Shown here in pieces: positions 39,002-48,650 of a stretch of DNA of 64,000 nt. How positions within the stretch are numbered: the first letter of the stretch is position 1; every line of letters starts with the position of its first letter. Source of the stretch: Candidatus Thiodiazotropha sp. (ex Codakia rugifera) (GTDB lineage Bacteria > Pseudomonadota > Gammaproteobacteria > Chromatiales > Chromatiaceae). The notes below the pieces were generated by a model. The model was given only the letters and a program-made list of their open reading frames with translations, was not told the origin of the DNA and did not search any database. The position numbers and the translations under genes were made by a program. Location of the stretch: positions 1 through 64,000 of the forward strand of contig JAHXHN010000001.1 of NCBI GenBank assembly GCA_025656675.1, read 5' to 3'.

Positions 39002-40132
39002 TTACCGCAATCGATACACGAGGCTTTCACCAACCACAACACCTGATTGAACCGCTTCATCCGCTACCTCATATTCATGGGGCTCTACTGGCTCTAATAC
39101 TGCACCCAGCTGTATGCCACGTTCTAATGCATTCCTATTACCTTGGATACGTACTAAAAAATTGACTTTTTCCGGGCCAGCGGAGAGCAAATCAAGCTGT
39201 TCGATCATGGCCAGGGATTGCAGATAATCCTTAACCAGCACATAGTCAGCCAGGTGGGTAAGCCCATGAATGCGAAGCCTTAATTCGGTCGCCCCCTGAC
39301 TTACCTGTTGTGGCGCGAAACGTAACGCCAAGGCATCTGCCGCTTGATTCAGCCCCTCACTTGCCAATGCAGCTTTGCTATCTGCACGCGCCTGCCAGCG
39401 GTTGACCTTGTCCGGCAGATAGAGAAGCCACTCCCCCCGCCAACTATTGCCCCCCTGTTGCGTCATGCGACCGACGAGAATGACATCCGGTAGATAGCGA
39501 TCCGAAGCACGACGGATCGTTTCCTCAAAACCACCCCAGAGATCACTCACCTGGATCGCATTTCGATCCTCAACATCCATAAGAGGCCACATAAAGGTGA
39601 GTCCTCTGCTGCCCGCAACCCGATTTAGCCGACGTTTCAAAGCACGCTCCCGCTCAGGTGATACCAACCCACGACGGGCCCCCTCTTCCTGGCCCATCCA
39701 TACAAGGACAGAGGGTCGGGTCCCACCCCACACCGGCACACCACTTTCACGTAGCAGCCGATTGACAGCCCGCTCATCGAATCTCACCCACAGCAAGCGA
39801 TCCGGTGAATCTGAGGTTATATCGGTACGGGTAGATTCAAGGCTTTTGTAGCGATATTGCTGGATCAAACCGGCTGCTTTTTTTAGCAGCCCATTCAGAT
39901 CCGGATTATTGAGCAGACTCCTGTCACCGCTGACTTTTACCAAAACCCTTGAAAAGGCTTTGCGTATACCGCTGGCCCTGGCTTCAGCGCTCTGTCCAAA
40001 AACCGGGACTTGTGCCTCGTAGAGGTTTTCAACCATTTCAGCTGATGCAACGGGGGCAATCAATAAAGCCACCATTAACAATAACCATCGAGAAGCGAAC
40101 AAGCATCGTAATTGAATCATAAATTGCCACAT
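39002..40132 (-). CDS. DUF2066 exported protein
   Basis: About 376 residues from the ATG at 40132; another in-frame ATG at 40120 is equally plausible, and the frame extends to 40255 without support. A hydrophobic signal (WLLLMVALLIAPVASA) is followed by the DUF2066 region (ENLYEAQVPVFGQSAEARAS). The family lies beside purM in many gammaproteobacteria, as here (divergent), but its function is unknown. The rest of the protein contains a conserved-type LPDVILVGRM segment. Confidence 0.8.
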   Translation of the reverse strand: MWQFMIQLRCLFASRWLLLMVALLIAPVASAEMVENLYEAQVPVFGQSAEARASGIRKAFSRVLVKVSGDRSLLNNPDLNGLLKKAAGLIQQYRYKSLESTRTDITSDSPDRLLWVRFDERAVNRLLRESGVPVWGGTRPSVLVWMGQEEGARRGLVSPERERALKRRLNRVAGSRGLTFMWPLMDVEDRNAIQVSDLWGGFEETIRRASDRYLPDVILVGRMTQQGGNSWRGEWLLYLPDKVNRWQARADSKAALASEGLNQAADALALRFAPQQVSQGATELRLRIHGLTHLADYVLVKDYLQSLAMIEQLDLLSAGPEKVNFLVRIQGNRNALERGIQLGAVLEPVEPHEYEVADEAVQSGVVVGESLVYRLR

Positions 40133-40422
40133 AACATCTGATAAACGGAAGCTTCTATAATGCAGCCCCACCACTTGGGACTGGAGAATGGCTACTTCAT
40201 TTGATTTTGGAATTTTCAGGGTGTGAGAATACATACTCTCATCTTCGTCCAGCACCCGAAAGCAGGGCTTTCCAATGCTGGGCTATAAAGTTTGTAACGG
40301 GAAATTTTAACGCGCCTGAGAAAGGATGAAAATAACATGTTGCACAAATCTCACCGAGCAGCACTTCTTCTGTTAGAATCCCGGTCTTAAATTTCCCAAG
40401 TCTGAAGCCGGAGTATCTTCCC

Positions 40423-41493
40423 GTGGAGCAAGAGTCCAAACCCAGTAATTCAACCTCACTCAGCTACCGGGACGCCGGTGTGGATATCGATGCGGGTAAT
40501 GAGCTGGTCGAGCGTATAAAACCCATTGTGAAACAGACCTTCCGACCAGGCGTACTCGCTGGGCTTGGTGGCTTTGGCGCCCTCTTTGAGCTACCACTGG
40601 ATCGCTTCCAGGAACCTGTCCTTGTCTCCGGCACAGATGGGGTAGGTACTAAATTGAAACTGGCACTGGAGCTCAACCGTCACGATACCATTGGTATCGA
40701 TCTGGTGGCTATGTGCGTCAATGACATCGTAGTGGCAGGTGCTGAACCTCTGTTTTTCCTCGACTATTACGCAACCGGTCAGCTGGACTTGGAAATTGCC
40801 ACCGATGTCGTGCGGGGCATCGCTGAGGGATGTAAACAGGCAGGAGCCGCCTTGACTGGTGGTGAAACAGCTGAAATGCCGGGGTTGTACAGTAAAGGGG
40901 ATTACGATCTGGCTGGATTCTGTGTAGGGATCGCTGAAAAGAGCCGTCTTATCCTTCCAGAACGGGTTGAATCGGGTGATGTACTGATCGGTATTGCCTC
41001 ATCAGGACCCCATTCTAACGGCTATTCTCTGGTAAGAAAGATTCTCCAGGTCTGTGATGCTGATCTGGAACAGCCCCTTGGAGAGAATTCTCTCGGAGAA
41101 GCGTTATTGGCACCCACGCGAATCTACGTCAAACCCTTGTTGCAGTTGATGCAACAGGTTGAAATTCATGCACTTGCCCATATTACAGGTGGCGGATTGC
41201 CTGAGAATCTACCTCGTGTACTACCCCCTGGATGCAAGGCTGTCATCGACAGTGACAGCTGGCGACTCCCACCCGTTTTCGCCTGGCTGCAACAGCATGG
41301 TAACGTGGTTAACAGTGAGATGTTACGTACCTTCAACAGTGGTGTGGGGATGGTGGTCTGTGTTGCACAGGCGGATGCGCAAACCAGCCTGCAGATACTC
41401 AATGACGCCGGTGAAAATGCATGGTTGCTCGGTACGGTTGAATCAGCCAGCGATAGCGATACCGACGTGGAAATCACCGGTCCTCTGGCGTGA
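40423..41493 (+). CDS. purM: phosphoribosylformylglycinamidine cyclo-ligase (AIR synthetase)
   Basis: A 356-residue enzyme of purine synthesis making AIR from FGAM with ATP. Signatures [44 protein letters not shown] and [16 protein letters not shown] are present. It starts with GTG at 40423 behind GGAG (spacing about 9). The purN start overlaps its stop, so the two make one operon. Confidence 0.96.
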   Translation: MEQESKPSNSTSLSYRDAGVDIDAGNELVERIKPIVKQTFRPGVLAGLGGFGALFELPLDRFQEPVLVSGTDGVGTKLKLALELNRHDTIGIDLVAMCVNDIVVAGAEPLFFLDYYATGQLDLEIATDVVRGIAEGCKQAGAALTGGETAEMPGLYSKGDYDLAGFCVGIAEKSRLILPERVESGDVLIGIASSGPHSNGYSLVRKILQVCDADLEQPLGENSLGEALLAPTRIYVKPLLQLMQQVEIHALAHITGGGLPENLPRVLPPGCKAVIDSDSWRLPPVFAWLQQHGNVVNSEMLRTFNSGVGMVVCVAQADAQTSLQILNDAGENAWLLGTVESASDSDTDVEITGPLA

Positions 41494-42152
41494 GCACCCG
41501 GCTTCCTGTGGTGGTGCTGATCTCAGGCAGCGGTACCAACCTGCAAGCAATCATTGATGGCGCTCAACACGATCTGCCAATCGAGATCCGTGCAGTGATC
41601 AGCAACCGCTCAGGGGTTTATGGCATACAGCGCGCCGAACAGGCAGACATTGAAACAGCCGTATTGGATCACAGGGAGTTCCCGGACCGGGAAAGCTATG
41701 ATCAGGCGCTCATAAAACTGATTGATAGCTACTCTCCCAAACTGGTAGCACTCGCCGGTTTCATGCGTATCCTTACAGCGAAATTTGTTCGCCACTATAG
41801 GGGACGACTGTTGAATATTCATCCCTCTCTGTTGCCAAAATATACAGGGCTTCATACCCACCAGCGAGTGCTTGATGCAGGAGACCATCTACATGGGGCA
41901 AGCATCCATTTTGTTACCGAGAAACTGGATGGTGGTCCGTTGATTGTACAGGCCCAGGTACCTGTTGAAACAGGTGACAATGCTGATATGCTGGCAACCC
42001 GGGTTTTGCAGAAAGAACACCAGATCTATCCCTTGGCTATCCGTTGGTTTGCTGAAAACCGTCTAATTATGGATGAGAATGGAGATGTCAGACTGGACAA
42101 TAAAAGGCTTGAATCACCGGTGGTATTCACACCCATGGAATCCATTGGATAA
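41490..42152 (+). CDS. purN: phosphoribosylglycinamide formyltransferase
   Basis: A 220-residue 10-formyl-THF-dependent enzyme transferring formyl to GAR. It has the phosphate-binding [10 protein letters not shown] (about 11-20), LAGFMRILT (about 90-98), and the catalytic Asn/His/Asp set in [17 protein letters not shown] and [10 protein letters not shown]. Start is GTG at 41490, overlapping purM by four bases. Confidence 0.95.
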   Translation: MSTRLPVVVLISGSGTNLQAIIDGAQHDLPIEIRAVISNRSGVYGIQRAEQADIETAVLDHREFPDRESYDQALIKLIDSYSPKLVALAGFMRILTAKFVRHYRGRLLNIHPSLLPKYTGLHTHQRVLDAGDHLHGASIHFVTEKLDGGPLIVQAQVPVETGDNADMLATRVLQKEHQIYPLAIRWFAENRLIMDENGDVRLDNKRLESPVVFTPMESIG

Positions 42153-42159
42153 CAGCCAA

Positions 42160-42903
42160 ATGTCTAAACTCCGATTCCACAACGGATGGTTATTGGGGTT
42201 CGGATTACTACTCTGTACCAGCCCGTTACCTGCTGACACAAATCTAGTGTTGAAACCTTTTTCAGCCACCTTCAGTGTCAAACGCAATGTCATTCCCCTG
42301 GGCAAACTGGAGCTGAAATTCAGTCTGAACAGCACAGGTGACTATGTCTACCATGCTCACACCATGCCCGGCATGCTAGCCGGTTGGTTTAGCGCGAATG
42401 AGGTCATAGAAGAGAGCCGTGGCCATTTATCAAGCCACAGCATTCACCCAAACCACTACACCTACCAGGGGGAAGATGGCGAAAAGGAAAACACAGCCTT
42501 GTCGTTCAACTGGAACAGTGCTGAGGTAGAGACAACCAGTCAAGGCGTCACATGGTCCCAATCCATCACGCCTGGTACGCAAGACAAACTCAGTCAGCAA
42601 CTGCTTGTCCGGCTTGATCTGGCGCAGGAGAGAGAGGAGATGACTTACCAGGTAGCTGACGGGGGTAAGATCAAAAGCTATCATTTTCGTGTTGAGAGTG
42701 AAGAACAGATAAAAACACCTTACGGTCAACTACGCTGTTTACGGGTGATGCGCAGCAAGGCCTCACGCAAGCCAGACTATACGATCTGGTTTGCACCGGA
42801 ATTGGATTACCTGCCGGTAAAAATTGAACGTCGTCAGTCGGGACGCACCTACCGGATGGTGTTGGATGAGTTGAAAATGGAAAACAACTCAACAGTAAAT
42901 TGA
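42160..42903 (+). CDS. DUF3108 exported protein
   Basis: A 247-residue protein with signal peptide (MSKLRFHNGWLLGFGLLL..., cleaved near SPLPA) and a beta-rich DUF3108 domain (PFSATFSVKRNVIPLGKLEL; ending DYTIWFAPELDYLPVKIE). DUF3108 proteins often follow purMN in gammaproteobacteria and are periplasmic or lipoprotein-like with unknown function. The ATG at 42160 is 7 bp after purN. The frame from 42073 overlaps purN and lacks a signal peptide. Confidence 0.85.
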   Translation: MSKLRFHNGWLLGFGLLLCTSPLPADTNLVLKPFSATFSVKRNVIPLGKLELKFSLNSTGDYVYHAHTMPGMLAGWFSANEVIEESRGHLSSHSIHPNHYTYQGEDGEKENTALSFNWNSAEVETTSQGVTWSQSITPGTQDKLSQQLLVRLDLAQEREEMTYQVADGGKIKSYHFRVESEEQIKTPYGQLRCLRVMRSKASRKPDYTIWFAPELDYLPVKIERRQSGRTYRMVLDELKMENNSTVN

Positions 42904-42929
42904 GCCTAGATCCGAAGGTCCAAGTGGGA

Positions 42930-43202
42930 TTTGTCCGCAAATGAACGCGAATGCAAGCAGCCAGAATCTCTTGTGTGATAACTTGAGCGTAATATATCAA
43001 ATCACTACAACATTTTTTCACCAAGTTCACACTGTAGACTGATAGGGGCAAATTTGTGTCACCTTTGTGGTGCTGGGCAATATTTCCATGTGACACTTAA
43101 CACTGTATGGCCTAGAGCAGTCCAGAGTGAACAGGGTGTGGACATGGCCAGTTTTCAGCCATGTCATTCAGTTAGTAACATTCGCGTTCATTTGCGGACA
43201 AA
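42930..43202. repeat. 273-bp segment bounded by 24-bp perfect inverted repeats
   Basis: Left arm 42930-42953 and right arm 43179-43202 are exact 24-base reverse complements, with 225 bp between. No protein-coding frame with supporting features is inside; a short internal hairpin (GACATGGC 43141-43148 / GCCATGTC 43158-43165) is. It fits a small non-autonomous element (MITE-like), a REP-type pair or, less likely, an invertible switch upstream of radC. No target-site duplication was seen at the outer edges. Confidence 0.6.
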
Positions 43203-43310
43203 CAATACTGAATCCCTGATTAAAACTGTTTTGTATACCTGTACTTACACACTTGATCAGGACAGGAGCCATATCTTCATTGCAATAGGCTCGAGACAAG
43301 GAGGTCTTGT

Positions 43311-43985
43311 ATGCCGATCACCGATTGGCCCATTGATGAACGCCCAAGAGAGAAGCTGTTGCAACGGGGCGCCCACTCACTTTCTGATGCCGAACTGTTG
43401 GCCATCTTCCTGCGTACAGGCGTATCCGGTCAGACAGCTGTGGATCTGGCTCGCAGCCTGCTGGGGGAGTTTGGTGGTCTACGCCAGTTGTTGGGTTCCA
43501 ATCAGCAACAATTCTGTCAAGCCAGGGGACTCGGGCAGGCAAAGTTTGCCCAATTACAGGCTGTGCTTGAGATGTCCAGACGATACCTGCAACAGCAACT
43601 GAGTGAATCTGACAGCCTGACCAATCCACAACAGACCCGAAGCTACCTGCAAGCAAAGTTACGCCACTACCCCTATGAGGTGTTTTCGTGTCTGTTTCTC
43701 GATAATCGTCATCGCATTATCCGTTATGAAGAGTTGTTCCGTGGCACTATAGATGGCGCCACTGTGCATCCTAGAGAGGTGGTAAAGCGGGCTTTGGAAC
43801 ACAATGCTGCCGCACTCATTTTTGCCCATAATCACCCTTCCGGAGTTGCAGAACCGAGTCGTGCTGACCGACAAATCACCACAAGATTAAAGGAGGCCCT
43901 GGCGTTGGTGGATATCCGGGTCTTGGATCACATCGTTATTGGCGAAGGTGAACCTGTCTCTCTTGCCGAACGGGGGATGGTTTAG
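43311..43985 (+). CDS. radC: RadC/JAB-domain protein
   Basis: A 224-residue protein with an N-terminal helix-hairpin-helix-like part (about 1-90) and a C-terminal JAMM/MPN+ metal domain. The metal motif HNHPSG-x7-D ([14 protein letters not shown], about 173-186) and an upstream catalytic-type Glu ([11 protein letters not shown]) are intact. Its cellular role is uncertain; a DNA repair role is disputed. AAGGAGG precedes the ATG. It has its usual place ahead of rpmB-rpmG. Confidence 0.93.
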   Translation: MPITDWPIDERPREKLLQRGAHSLSDAELLAIFLRTGVSGQTAVDLARSLLGEFGGLRQLLGSNQQQFCQARGLGQAKFAQLQAVLEMSRRYLQQQLSESDSLTNPQQTRSYLQAKLRHYPYEVFSCLFLDNRHRIIRYEELFRGTIDGATVHPREVVKRALEHNAAALIFAHNHPSGVAEPSRADRQITTRLKEALALVDIRVLDHIVIGEGEPVSLAERGMV

Positions 43986-43988
43986 CTT

Positions 43989-44262
43989 TTAATTATGAAT
44001 GTTGAATTTTGAATTGAATCTGGTGGGCTTTGCCCACATTCAAACAGTCTGAAATCATTGATCTGGGCCAGAGTTATCTTTAATTTGAGTATTATTAGAT
44101 ACTTGTTTTTTTCTGGTTGAGTTCGCAACTTATTGATTTTGAAAAATACTGCTTTCGATCACTGCCTTTCAAAAAGCTAAGAACAGCAGGTGGAAATGTT
44201 AGGGATTTGCGAGCGAAGCGGGCAACTCAATTCAAAATTCAACTTTCATAATTCATAATTAA
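43989..44262. repeat. 274-bp AT-rich segment bounded by imperfect inverted repeats
   Basis: The left arm (43989-44017) and right arm (44227-44262) are reverse complements over most of their length, the right arm carrying about seven extra bases. A small TGGGC-TTT-GCCCA hairpin lies near the left arm (44022-44038). There is no coding potential between. It resembles short palindromic AT-rich elements scattered in bacterial spacers. Its length nearly equals that of the perfect-repeat segment on the other side of radC. Confidence 0.5.
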
Positions 44263-44273
44263 CTCCCAGTTGC

Positions 44274-44302
44274 TTGCCTCCAACCGCCCACTCTGCTATA
44301 AA
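44274..44302 (+). promoter_or_regulatory. sigma-70-like promoter for rpmB-rpmG
   Basis: TTGCCT (44274-44279) and TATAAA (44297-44302) are separated by 17 bases, a good vegetative promoter match, 46 bp before the rpmB start. Confidence 0.5.
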
Positions 44303-44347
44303 TACGCGCCTTTCGCCCCCAGGGATAACCATTTCGAGGTTTTGACC

Positions 44348-44584
44348 ATGTCAAAAGTCTGCCAAGTAACCGGCAAGCGCCCGGTATCGGGAAATAATGT
44401 TTCCCACGCGCATAACAAAACCAAACGTCGTTTTCTCCCCAACCTGCATACGCACCGGTTCTGGGTCGAGAGCGAAAAGCGTTGGGTTCGTCTGCGCCTG
44501 ACTTCAAAGGGCATGCGTATTATAGATAAGAAGGGTATCGATTCGGTGTTATCCGAAATACGTGCCCGTGGCGAAAAAGTCTAA
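44348..44584 (+). CDS. rpmB: 50S ribosomal protein L28
   Basis: A 78-residue basic protein ([20 protein letters not shown]... start, and a [14 protein letters not shown] segment) of the large subunit. I use the ATG at 44348, preceded by GAGG; the longer frame from 44270 is not conserved-type. The gene runs straight into rpmG. Confidence 0.97.
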   Translation: MSKVCQVTGKRPVSGNNVSHAHNKTKRRFLPNLHTHRFWVESEKRWVRLRLTSKGMRIIDKKGIDSVLSEIRARGEKV

Positions 44585-44601
44585 CCAAGGAGCACCGAGC
44601 C

Positions 44602-44757
44602 ATGCGTGATAAAATCAAACTTGTCTCCAGTGCCGGCACTGGACATTTCTACACCACGACTAAAAACAAGCGTAACCAACCGGGGAAGATGGAGATCAAG
44701 AAGTTCGACCCGAAGGTTCGTAAACACGTGAAGTACAAGGAATCCAAGATCAAATAG
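44602..44757 (+). CDS. rpmG: 50S ribosomal protein L33
   Basis: A 51-residue protein that starts [17 protein letters not shown] and ends [11 protein letters not shown], the cysteine-free form of L33. AAGGAG stands about 10 bases before the ATG. It lies 17 bp after rpmB and just before a strong terminator. It is short and easily missed. Confidence 0.96.
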   Translation: MRDKIKLVSSAGTGHFYTTTKNKRNQPGKMEIKKFDPKVRKHVKYKESKIK

Positions 44758-44778
44758 ATCTGTCAAATTCCCTGGAAG

Positions 44779-44805
44779 AACCCGCCAGATAGGCGGGTTT
44801 TTTTA
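44779..44805 (+). terminator. Rho-independent terminator after rpmG
   Basis: Stem AACCCGCC / GGCGGGTT with a 5-base loop, followed by a seven-T run. It lies between convergent rpmG and the leftward hydantoinase-type gene; the reverse strand has an A-run before the stem, so it mainly serves the rightward genes. Confidence 0.9.
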
Positions 44806-44808
44806 TGC

Positions 44809-46812
44809 CTAATGCCCGCCTTTCCCTTTTTCAAGCAGCAGATTCCCTACACTATCCAATTCACAACACCAACCCGGTTCCAGCCAGGTGGTTGATGCCA
44901 TTTCGGTAATCAGTGCAGGCCCAATGAGTTGCTGGCCTTCGATCAAGCTGGATCGATCATAGCGTGGAACAGGGGATTCCACCCCTGAAAGAGAGAGCCA
45001 CTCCAACACCTCAGCAGGCTGAGTTGTTGACACCTTGGGCAGTTCAATCGCTGCTGACGGGCCATGCAGGGCCACCCTTAGATTAACCAACTCAACGGGT
45101 ACATGCATGCGATGCCCATAACGTGAGGCATGTAGATTGTGAAAATCATTCTCGACCTTCACCAGACTCTTCTGCCAAGGGATATTAAGTGTGTAGGACT
45201 GTCCGAAATAGCGCAGATCCAGTGAACAGACTACCTCCACCTGATCTTGATGGAGTCCTTCCCGCACAAGGTCATCAATGCCGCCCCTGGCTAGCTCAGA
45301 AAAATCCAATTCCAATACTGCATGCTCTAAGTCCCTGATCAATCCCAGACGTGCATGCACCAGCTGGCGACCAGGTCGGGTAGCCAGCATACCCAACGCA
45401 GATAAAACGCCAGCACTGACAGGTACCAGAGCCGAGCAGATGCCCAGCGCTTCAGCCAGGGCACAGACATGCAATCCCCCGGCGCCACCAAATGAGACCA
45501 GGGTGAAAGCACGGGGATCAATCCCCCGCTGTACCGAAATTACCCTCAGGGCTCGGGCCATGTGTTCATTGGCAACCCGAACAATCCCTTCGGCCGCCGC
45601 CTCAATAGAGAGATCCAGCTGCATTGCCAGAGGAGTCATGGCCGATTTTGCTGCCTGAAGATCCAGGGTCATACGACCACCTAAAAAGGCCCCGCTTCTC
45701 AATCTACCAAGAATAAGATTGGCGTCAGTGACCGTCGCCTGTTTGCCGCCCCGGGCATAACAGGCTGGCCCGGGATCTGCCCCGGCAGATTGGGGTCCCA
45801 CCTGAAGCATCCCCCCCGTATCCAACCAGGCAAGGGAGCCACCACCGGCACCGATGGTATGCATATCCACCATTGGAACAGCCACAGGCCAGGACCCTAT
45901 GCGGCCTTCACTGGTCAATCTCGGCGTTCCGTCAATCAAAGCGACATCGGTCGATGTCCCCCCCATATCGAGGCTCAGCAGTTGTCGACGACCAGAGGCC
46001 GCAGCCACATAACCCGCCCCCACCAAGCCACCGGCTGGACCGGAAAGCAACATTCGCACGGCTTGTCGTGAAGCCTGGTCTGCCGCAATCGCCTCACCTG
46101 AACTCTGCATGACCGAAATTCGCGCTCCTGCCAAACTTGTATACAAACGGTCAATGTAGCCCGCCACAAGCGGCCCAACCCAGCTGTTGAGCCAGGTCGC
46201 GATGCCCCGTTCATATTCACCACTGGCCGGCAGCACCGCTGATGATCGGGAACAGAATACCTCTCCAGGCATTGCTGCTTCGATCTTTTTTTCAAAGCAA
46301 TCGTCAAGATGACTGAACAGCAGATTGATTGCCACTGCCTTAGGACGTCGATCAACAACCTCCTTTATCAGTTCATCAAGATCGTTTTTAGTGAGTGGTT
46401 CGACCGGGTTGCCTTCACTATCAAGACGTCCACCGGTCTCAAGGCAGTCAGTGACTGACACAGGCGGTGTTACTGTTTGCGGTTGCAGGTTGTAGAGTTC
46501 CCCCCGAGCCTGGCGACCAATCGTCAGAAGGTCCTTCATACCGCGATTACCAATATAGAGGGTATGCACCCCCTTTCCCTCCAGTGCAGCATTGGTCGCC
46601 ACCGTCGAGCCATGTACTACTATCAGACCCTTTGAAGTCAAACCGAGCTCATGAATACCCTCTAATATCGCTTGCTCAGGCGCCTGGGGCGTAGACAGGA
46701 CCTTGTGGATAGAGATCTTGCCTGCCTGGAAGAGGACAAAATCGGTAAATGTGCCACCGGTATCGACACCCAGCAGAACACCATCTCCGGTCATGTCATC
46801 ATGTCCATTCAT
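44809..46812 (-). CDS. hydantoinase/oxoprolinase A-type subunit
   Basis: A 667-residue protein of the HyuA/5-oxoprolinase family. The N-terminal domain (about 1-180) has the nucleotide-binding GVDTGGTFTDFV (15-26); HGSTVATNAALEGKG follows. The actin-like second domain carries LLSLDMGGTSTDVALIDG (about 276-293) and ARGGKQATVTDANLILGRL. Such proteins hydrolyse ATP to open a lactam or hydantoin ring, usually with a HyuB partner. No hyuB is adjacent, so either the partner is elsewhere or the substrate differs. It faces rpmG and diverges from the ABC exporter operon. Confidence 0.85.
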   Translation of the reverse strand: MNGHDDMTGDGVLLGVDTGGTFTDFVLFQAGKISIHKVLSTPQAPEQAILEGIHELGLTSKGLIVVHGSTVATNAALEGKGVHTLYIGNRGMKDLLTIGRQARGELYNLQPQTVTPPVSVTDCLETGGRLDSEGNPVEPLTKNDLDELIKEVVDRRPKAVAINLLFSHLDDCFEKKIEAAMPGEVFCSRSSAVLPASGEYERGIATWLNSWVGPLVAGYIDRLYTSLAGARISVMQSSGEAIAADQASRQAVRMLLSGPAGGLVGAGYVAAASGRRQLLSLDMGGTSTDVALIDGTPRLTSEGRIGSWPVAVPMVDMHTIGAGGGSLAWLDTGGMLQVGPQSAGADPGPACYARGGKQATVTDANLILGRLRSGAFLGGRMTLDLQAAKSAMTPLAMQLDLSIEAAAEGIVRVANEHMARALRVISVQRGIDPRAFTLVSFGGAGGLHVCALAEALGICSALVPVSAGVLSALGMLATRPGRQLVHARLGLIRDLEHAVLELDFSELARGGIDDLVREGLHQDQVEVVCSLDLRYFGQSYTLNIPWQKSLVKVENDFHNLHASRYGHRMHVPVELVNLRVALHGPSAAIELPKVSTTQPAEVLEWLSLSGVESPVPRYDRSSLIEGQQLIGPALITEMASTTWLEPGWCCELDSVGNLLLEKGKGGH

Positions 46813-47013
46813 TTACTCGCTCCACAGTTCAGGAATATGACAATGCGAATCGCTTTTTCGCGCCACCTGATTGGAAATGCGAATCAGTTCCAACGGTGGG
46901 CCTTGCATAGCGCGCAAAGGGTGATATGTTTGGCAGCGCCGTGCAATGGATTTTTCCCATTTCATATAACGACAAACAGGTTCATTGGTTAGACTATATA
47001 TTAGAAATTATCG

Positions 47014-47925
47014 ATGCCTAACCTCTTAACAACAACAAATCTGAGCCGCAGTTACCAAGGCACACAGGTCGTAGTACCGCTTGACCTGCAGCTCATGCGT
47101 GGTGATATCCTTGGATTACTGGGACCCAACGGGGCTGGCAAATCAACCATCATGCGCATGCTTAGCGGTGACCTGGCTCCCAGCCATGGGAAGATCGAAA
47201 TCTGTGGGTATGATCTGATAGCGCAATCGAGACATGCCAAACAGCAAATTGGTTACCTACCTGAACGTCCTCCACTGCATCGCGATCAGTCAGTGGATGA
47301 GTTTCTTTCGGATTGTGCCCGTTTACGTGGACTCAACAGGCTACAAACAAGCCAGGCAATATTGCAGACAAAACAGCGCTGCGGTCTTGAACAATCGGGC
47401 AGACGATTGATACGCAATCTCTCTAAAGGCTTCCAGCAACGGGTTGGATTGGCCCAGGCGATCATCCACAATCCCAGGATCATAATTCTGGATGAACCGA
47501 CAGATGGCCTGGATCCAGCACAGATCCGCCAGGTACGTGAATTGATTCGGGAGCTGTCAGATGATAGAGGGGTGATCCTCTCCAGCCATATCCTGCCTGA
47601 AATACAGGCCACCTGTAACCGGGTAGTCATTCTGCAACAGGGAAAAACAGTCTATGCAGGGGACATTACTCCACCCGAGCAGACTTGTTACCGACTGGGT
47701 CTCGAGCAGAATCCTGATGAAGCACTCATCACCGCATTACCAGCTGTATCAGCGACAGAACGACTGCATACCGACTATTTTCGTATCTCGCTGCAGGCGG
47801 GTTGCCGACCGAATGAATTAGTACAGCAGATTCTCAGTCAGGGTTGGGGGGTGTGCGAACTGACACCCGAGACGATCAGTCTGGAACAGCTCTTTCTGCA
47901 AGCGACTACCGGACCTAGCCAATGA
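47014..47925 (+). CDS. ABC transporter ATP-binding protein (Gld/CcmA-type)
   Basis: A 303-residue ATPase with Walker A GPNGAGKST (37-45), the signature LSKGFQQRVGLAQAII (about 133-148), Walker B IIILDEPTDGLDPA and switch His in SSHILPE. The C-terminal 80 residues form an extra domain typical of GldA-like exporters. It overlaps the permease gene by four bases (ATGA). Confidence 0.92.
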   Translation: MPNLLTTTNLSRSYQGTQVVVPLDLQLMRGDILGLLGPNGAGKSTIMRMLSGDLAPSHGKIEICGYDLIAQSRHAKQQIGYLPERPPLHRDQSVDEFLSDCARLRGLNRLQTSQAILQTKQRCGLEQSGRRLIRNLSKGFQQRVGLAQAIIHNPRIIILDEPTDGLDPAQIRQVRELIRELSDDRGVILSSHILPEIQATCNRVVILQQGKTVYAGDITPPEQTCYRLGLEQNPDEALITALPAVSATERLHTDYFRISLQAGCRPNELVQQILSQGWGVCELTPETISLEQLFLQATTGPSQ

Positions 47926-48650
47926 GTGGCTATCTTGCCTGGATTGAGTGGCGACGCCTGATGCGGACTCCGCTGGCATGGACCATGCTGGGGCTGGGAT
48001 TGTGCCTGCTCAGTTGGCAGTTTCTCGGCACCCTTGAAATATTTAATGGTATGCAACCTGCCAGCCGTAGTCTGGGGCTAAGCCATCATCTGGGATTACA
48101 GCTTTACGGGCTCACCTCGGTACTGGTTCTTATCATCACCCCGATTCTCACCACACGCTCATTCAGTGATGCGTTTCGCAATGGCAGCTACGCCCTCCTG
48201 AGCAGTTCACCCCTTTCAAATGTCACCATCCTATTGGGGAAGTTTTTTGGGATTCTGCTCTTCCAGTTACTGTTTGTGCTGATGCCGCTGATACTCAGTC
48301 TGAGTCTGTTCAGCGGTACACAGCTCGATGTGGGGCTGTTATTGGCAGCCACCCTAGGATTGTTGCTGTTGAGTGCCTCCTTTACCGCCATCGGGCTCTA
48401 TTTTTCTGTACAGAACGAGAATCCGGGTATTGCTGCCGCCGGGAGCTATGGCCTGCTACTGTTGATCTCGCTGTTGGACCAAAATACTGAGAGTGGGAGC
48501 TTTATTCACTGGCTTGCCTGGCCATCTCACTACCTTGATCTTCAACTCGGCCTGGTACGTATCAGCGATCTTGCCTATTTCCTGCTAGTCATCCTATTTT
48601 TTCTGGGATTGGCACTTCACCAGTTGGATAATAGGAGGATTCAGGGATGA
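47922..48650 (+). CDS. ABC transporter permease (GldF-like)
   Basis: A 242-residue membrane protein with six hydrophobic segments (for example VLVLIITPILTTRSFSD at about 66-82, and repeated LLL runs) of the ABC-2 type. Its neighbours are the ATPase and a GldG-like protein, the gld arrangement that in Bacteroidetes serves gliding; in gammaproteobacteria the exported substrate is unknown. It overlaps both neighbours by four bases. Confidence 0.88.
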   Translation: MSGYLAWIEWRRLMRTPLAWTMLGLGLCLLSWQFLGTLEIFNGMQPASRSLGLSHHLGLQLYGLTSVLVLIITPILTTRSFSDAFRNGSYALLSSSPLSNVTILLGKFFGILLFQLLFVLMPLILSLSLFSGTQLDVGLLLAATLGLLLLSASFTAIGLYFSVQNENPGIAAAGSYGLLLLISLLDQNTESGSFIHWLAWPSHYLDLQLGLVRISDLAYFLLVILFFLGLALHQLDNRRIQG

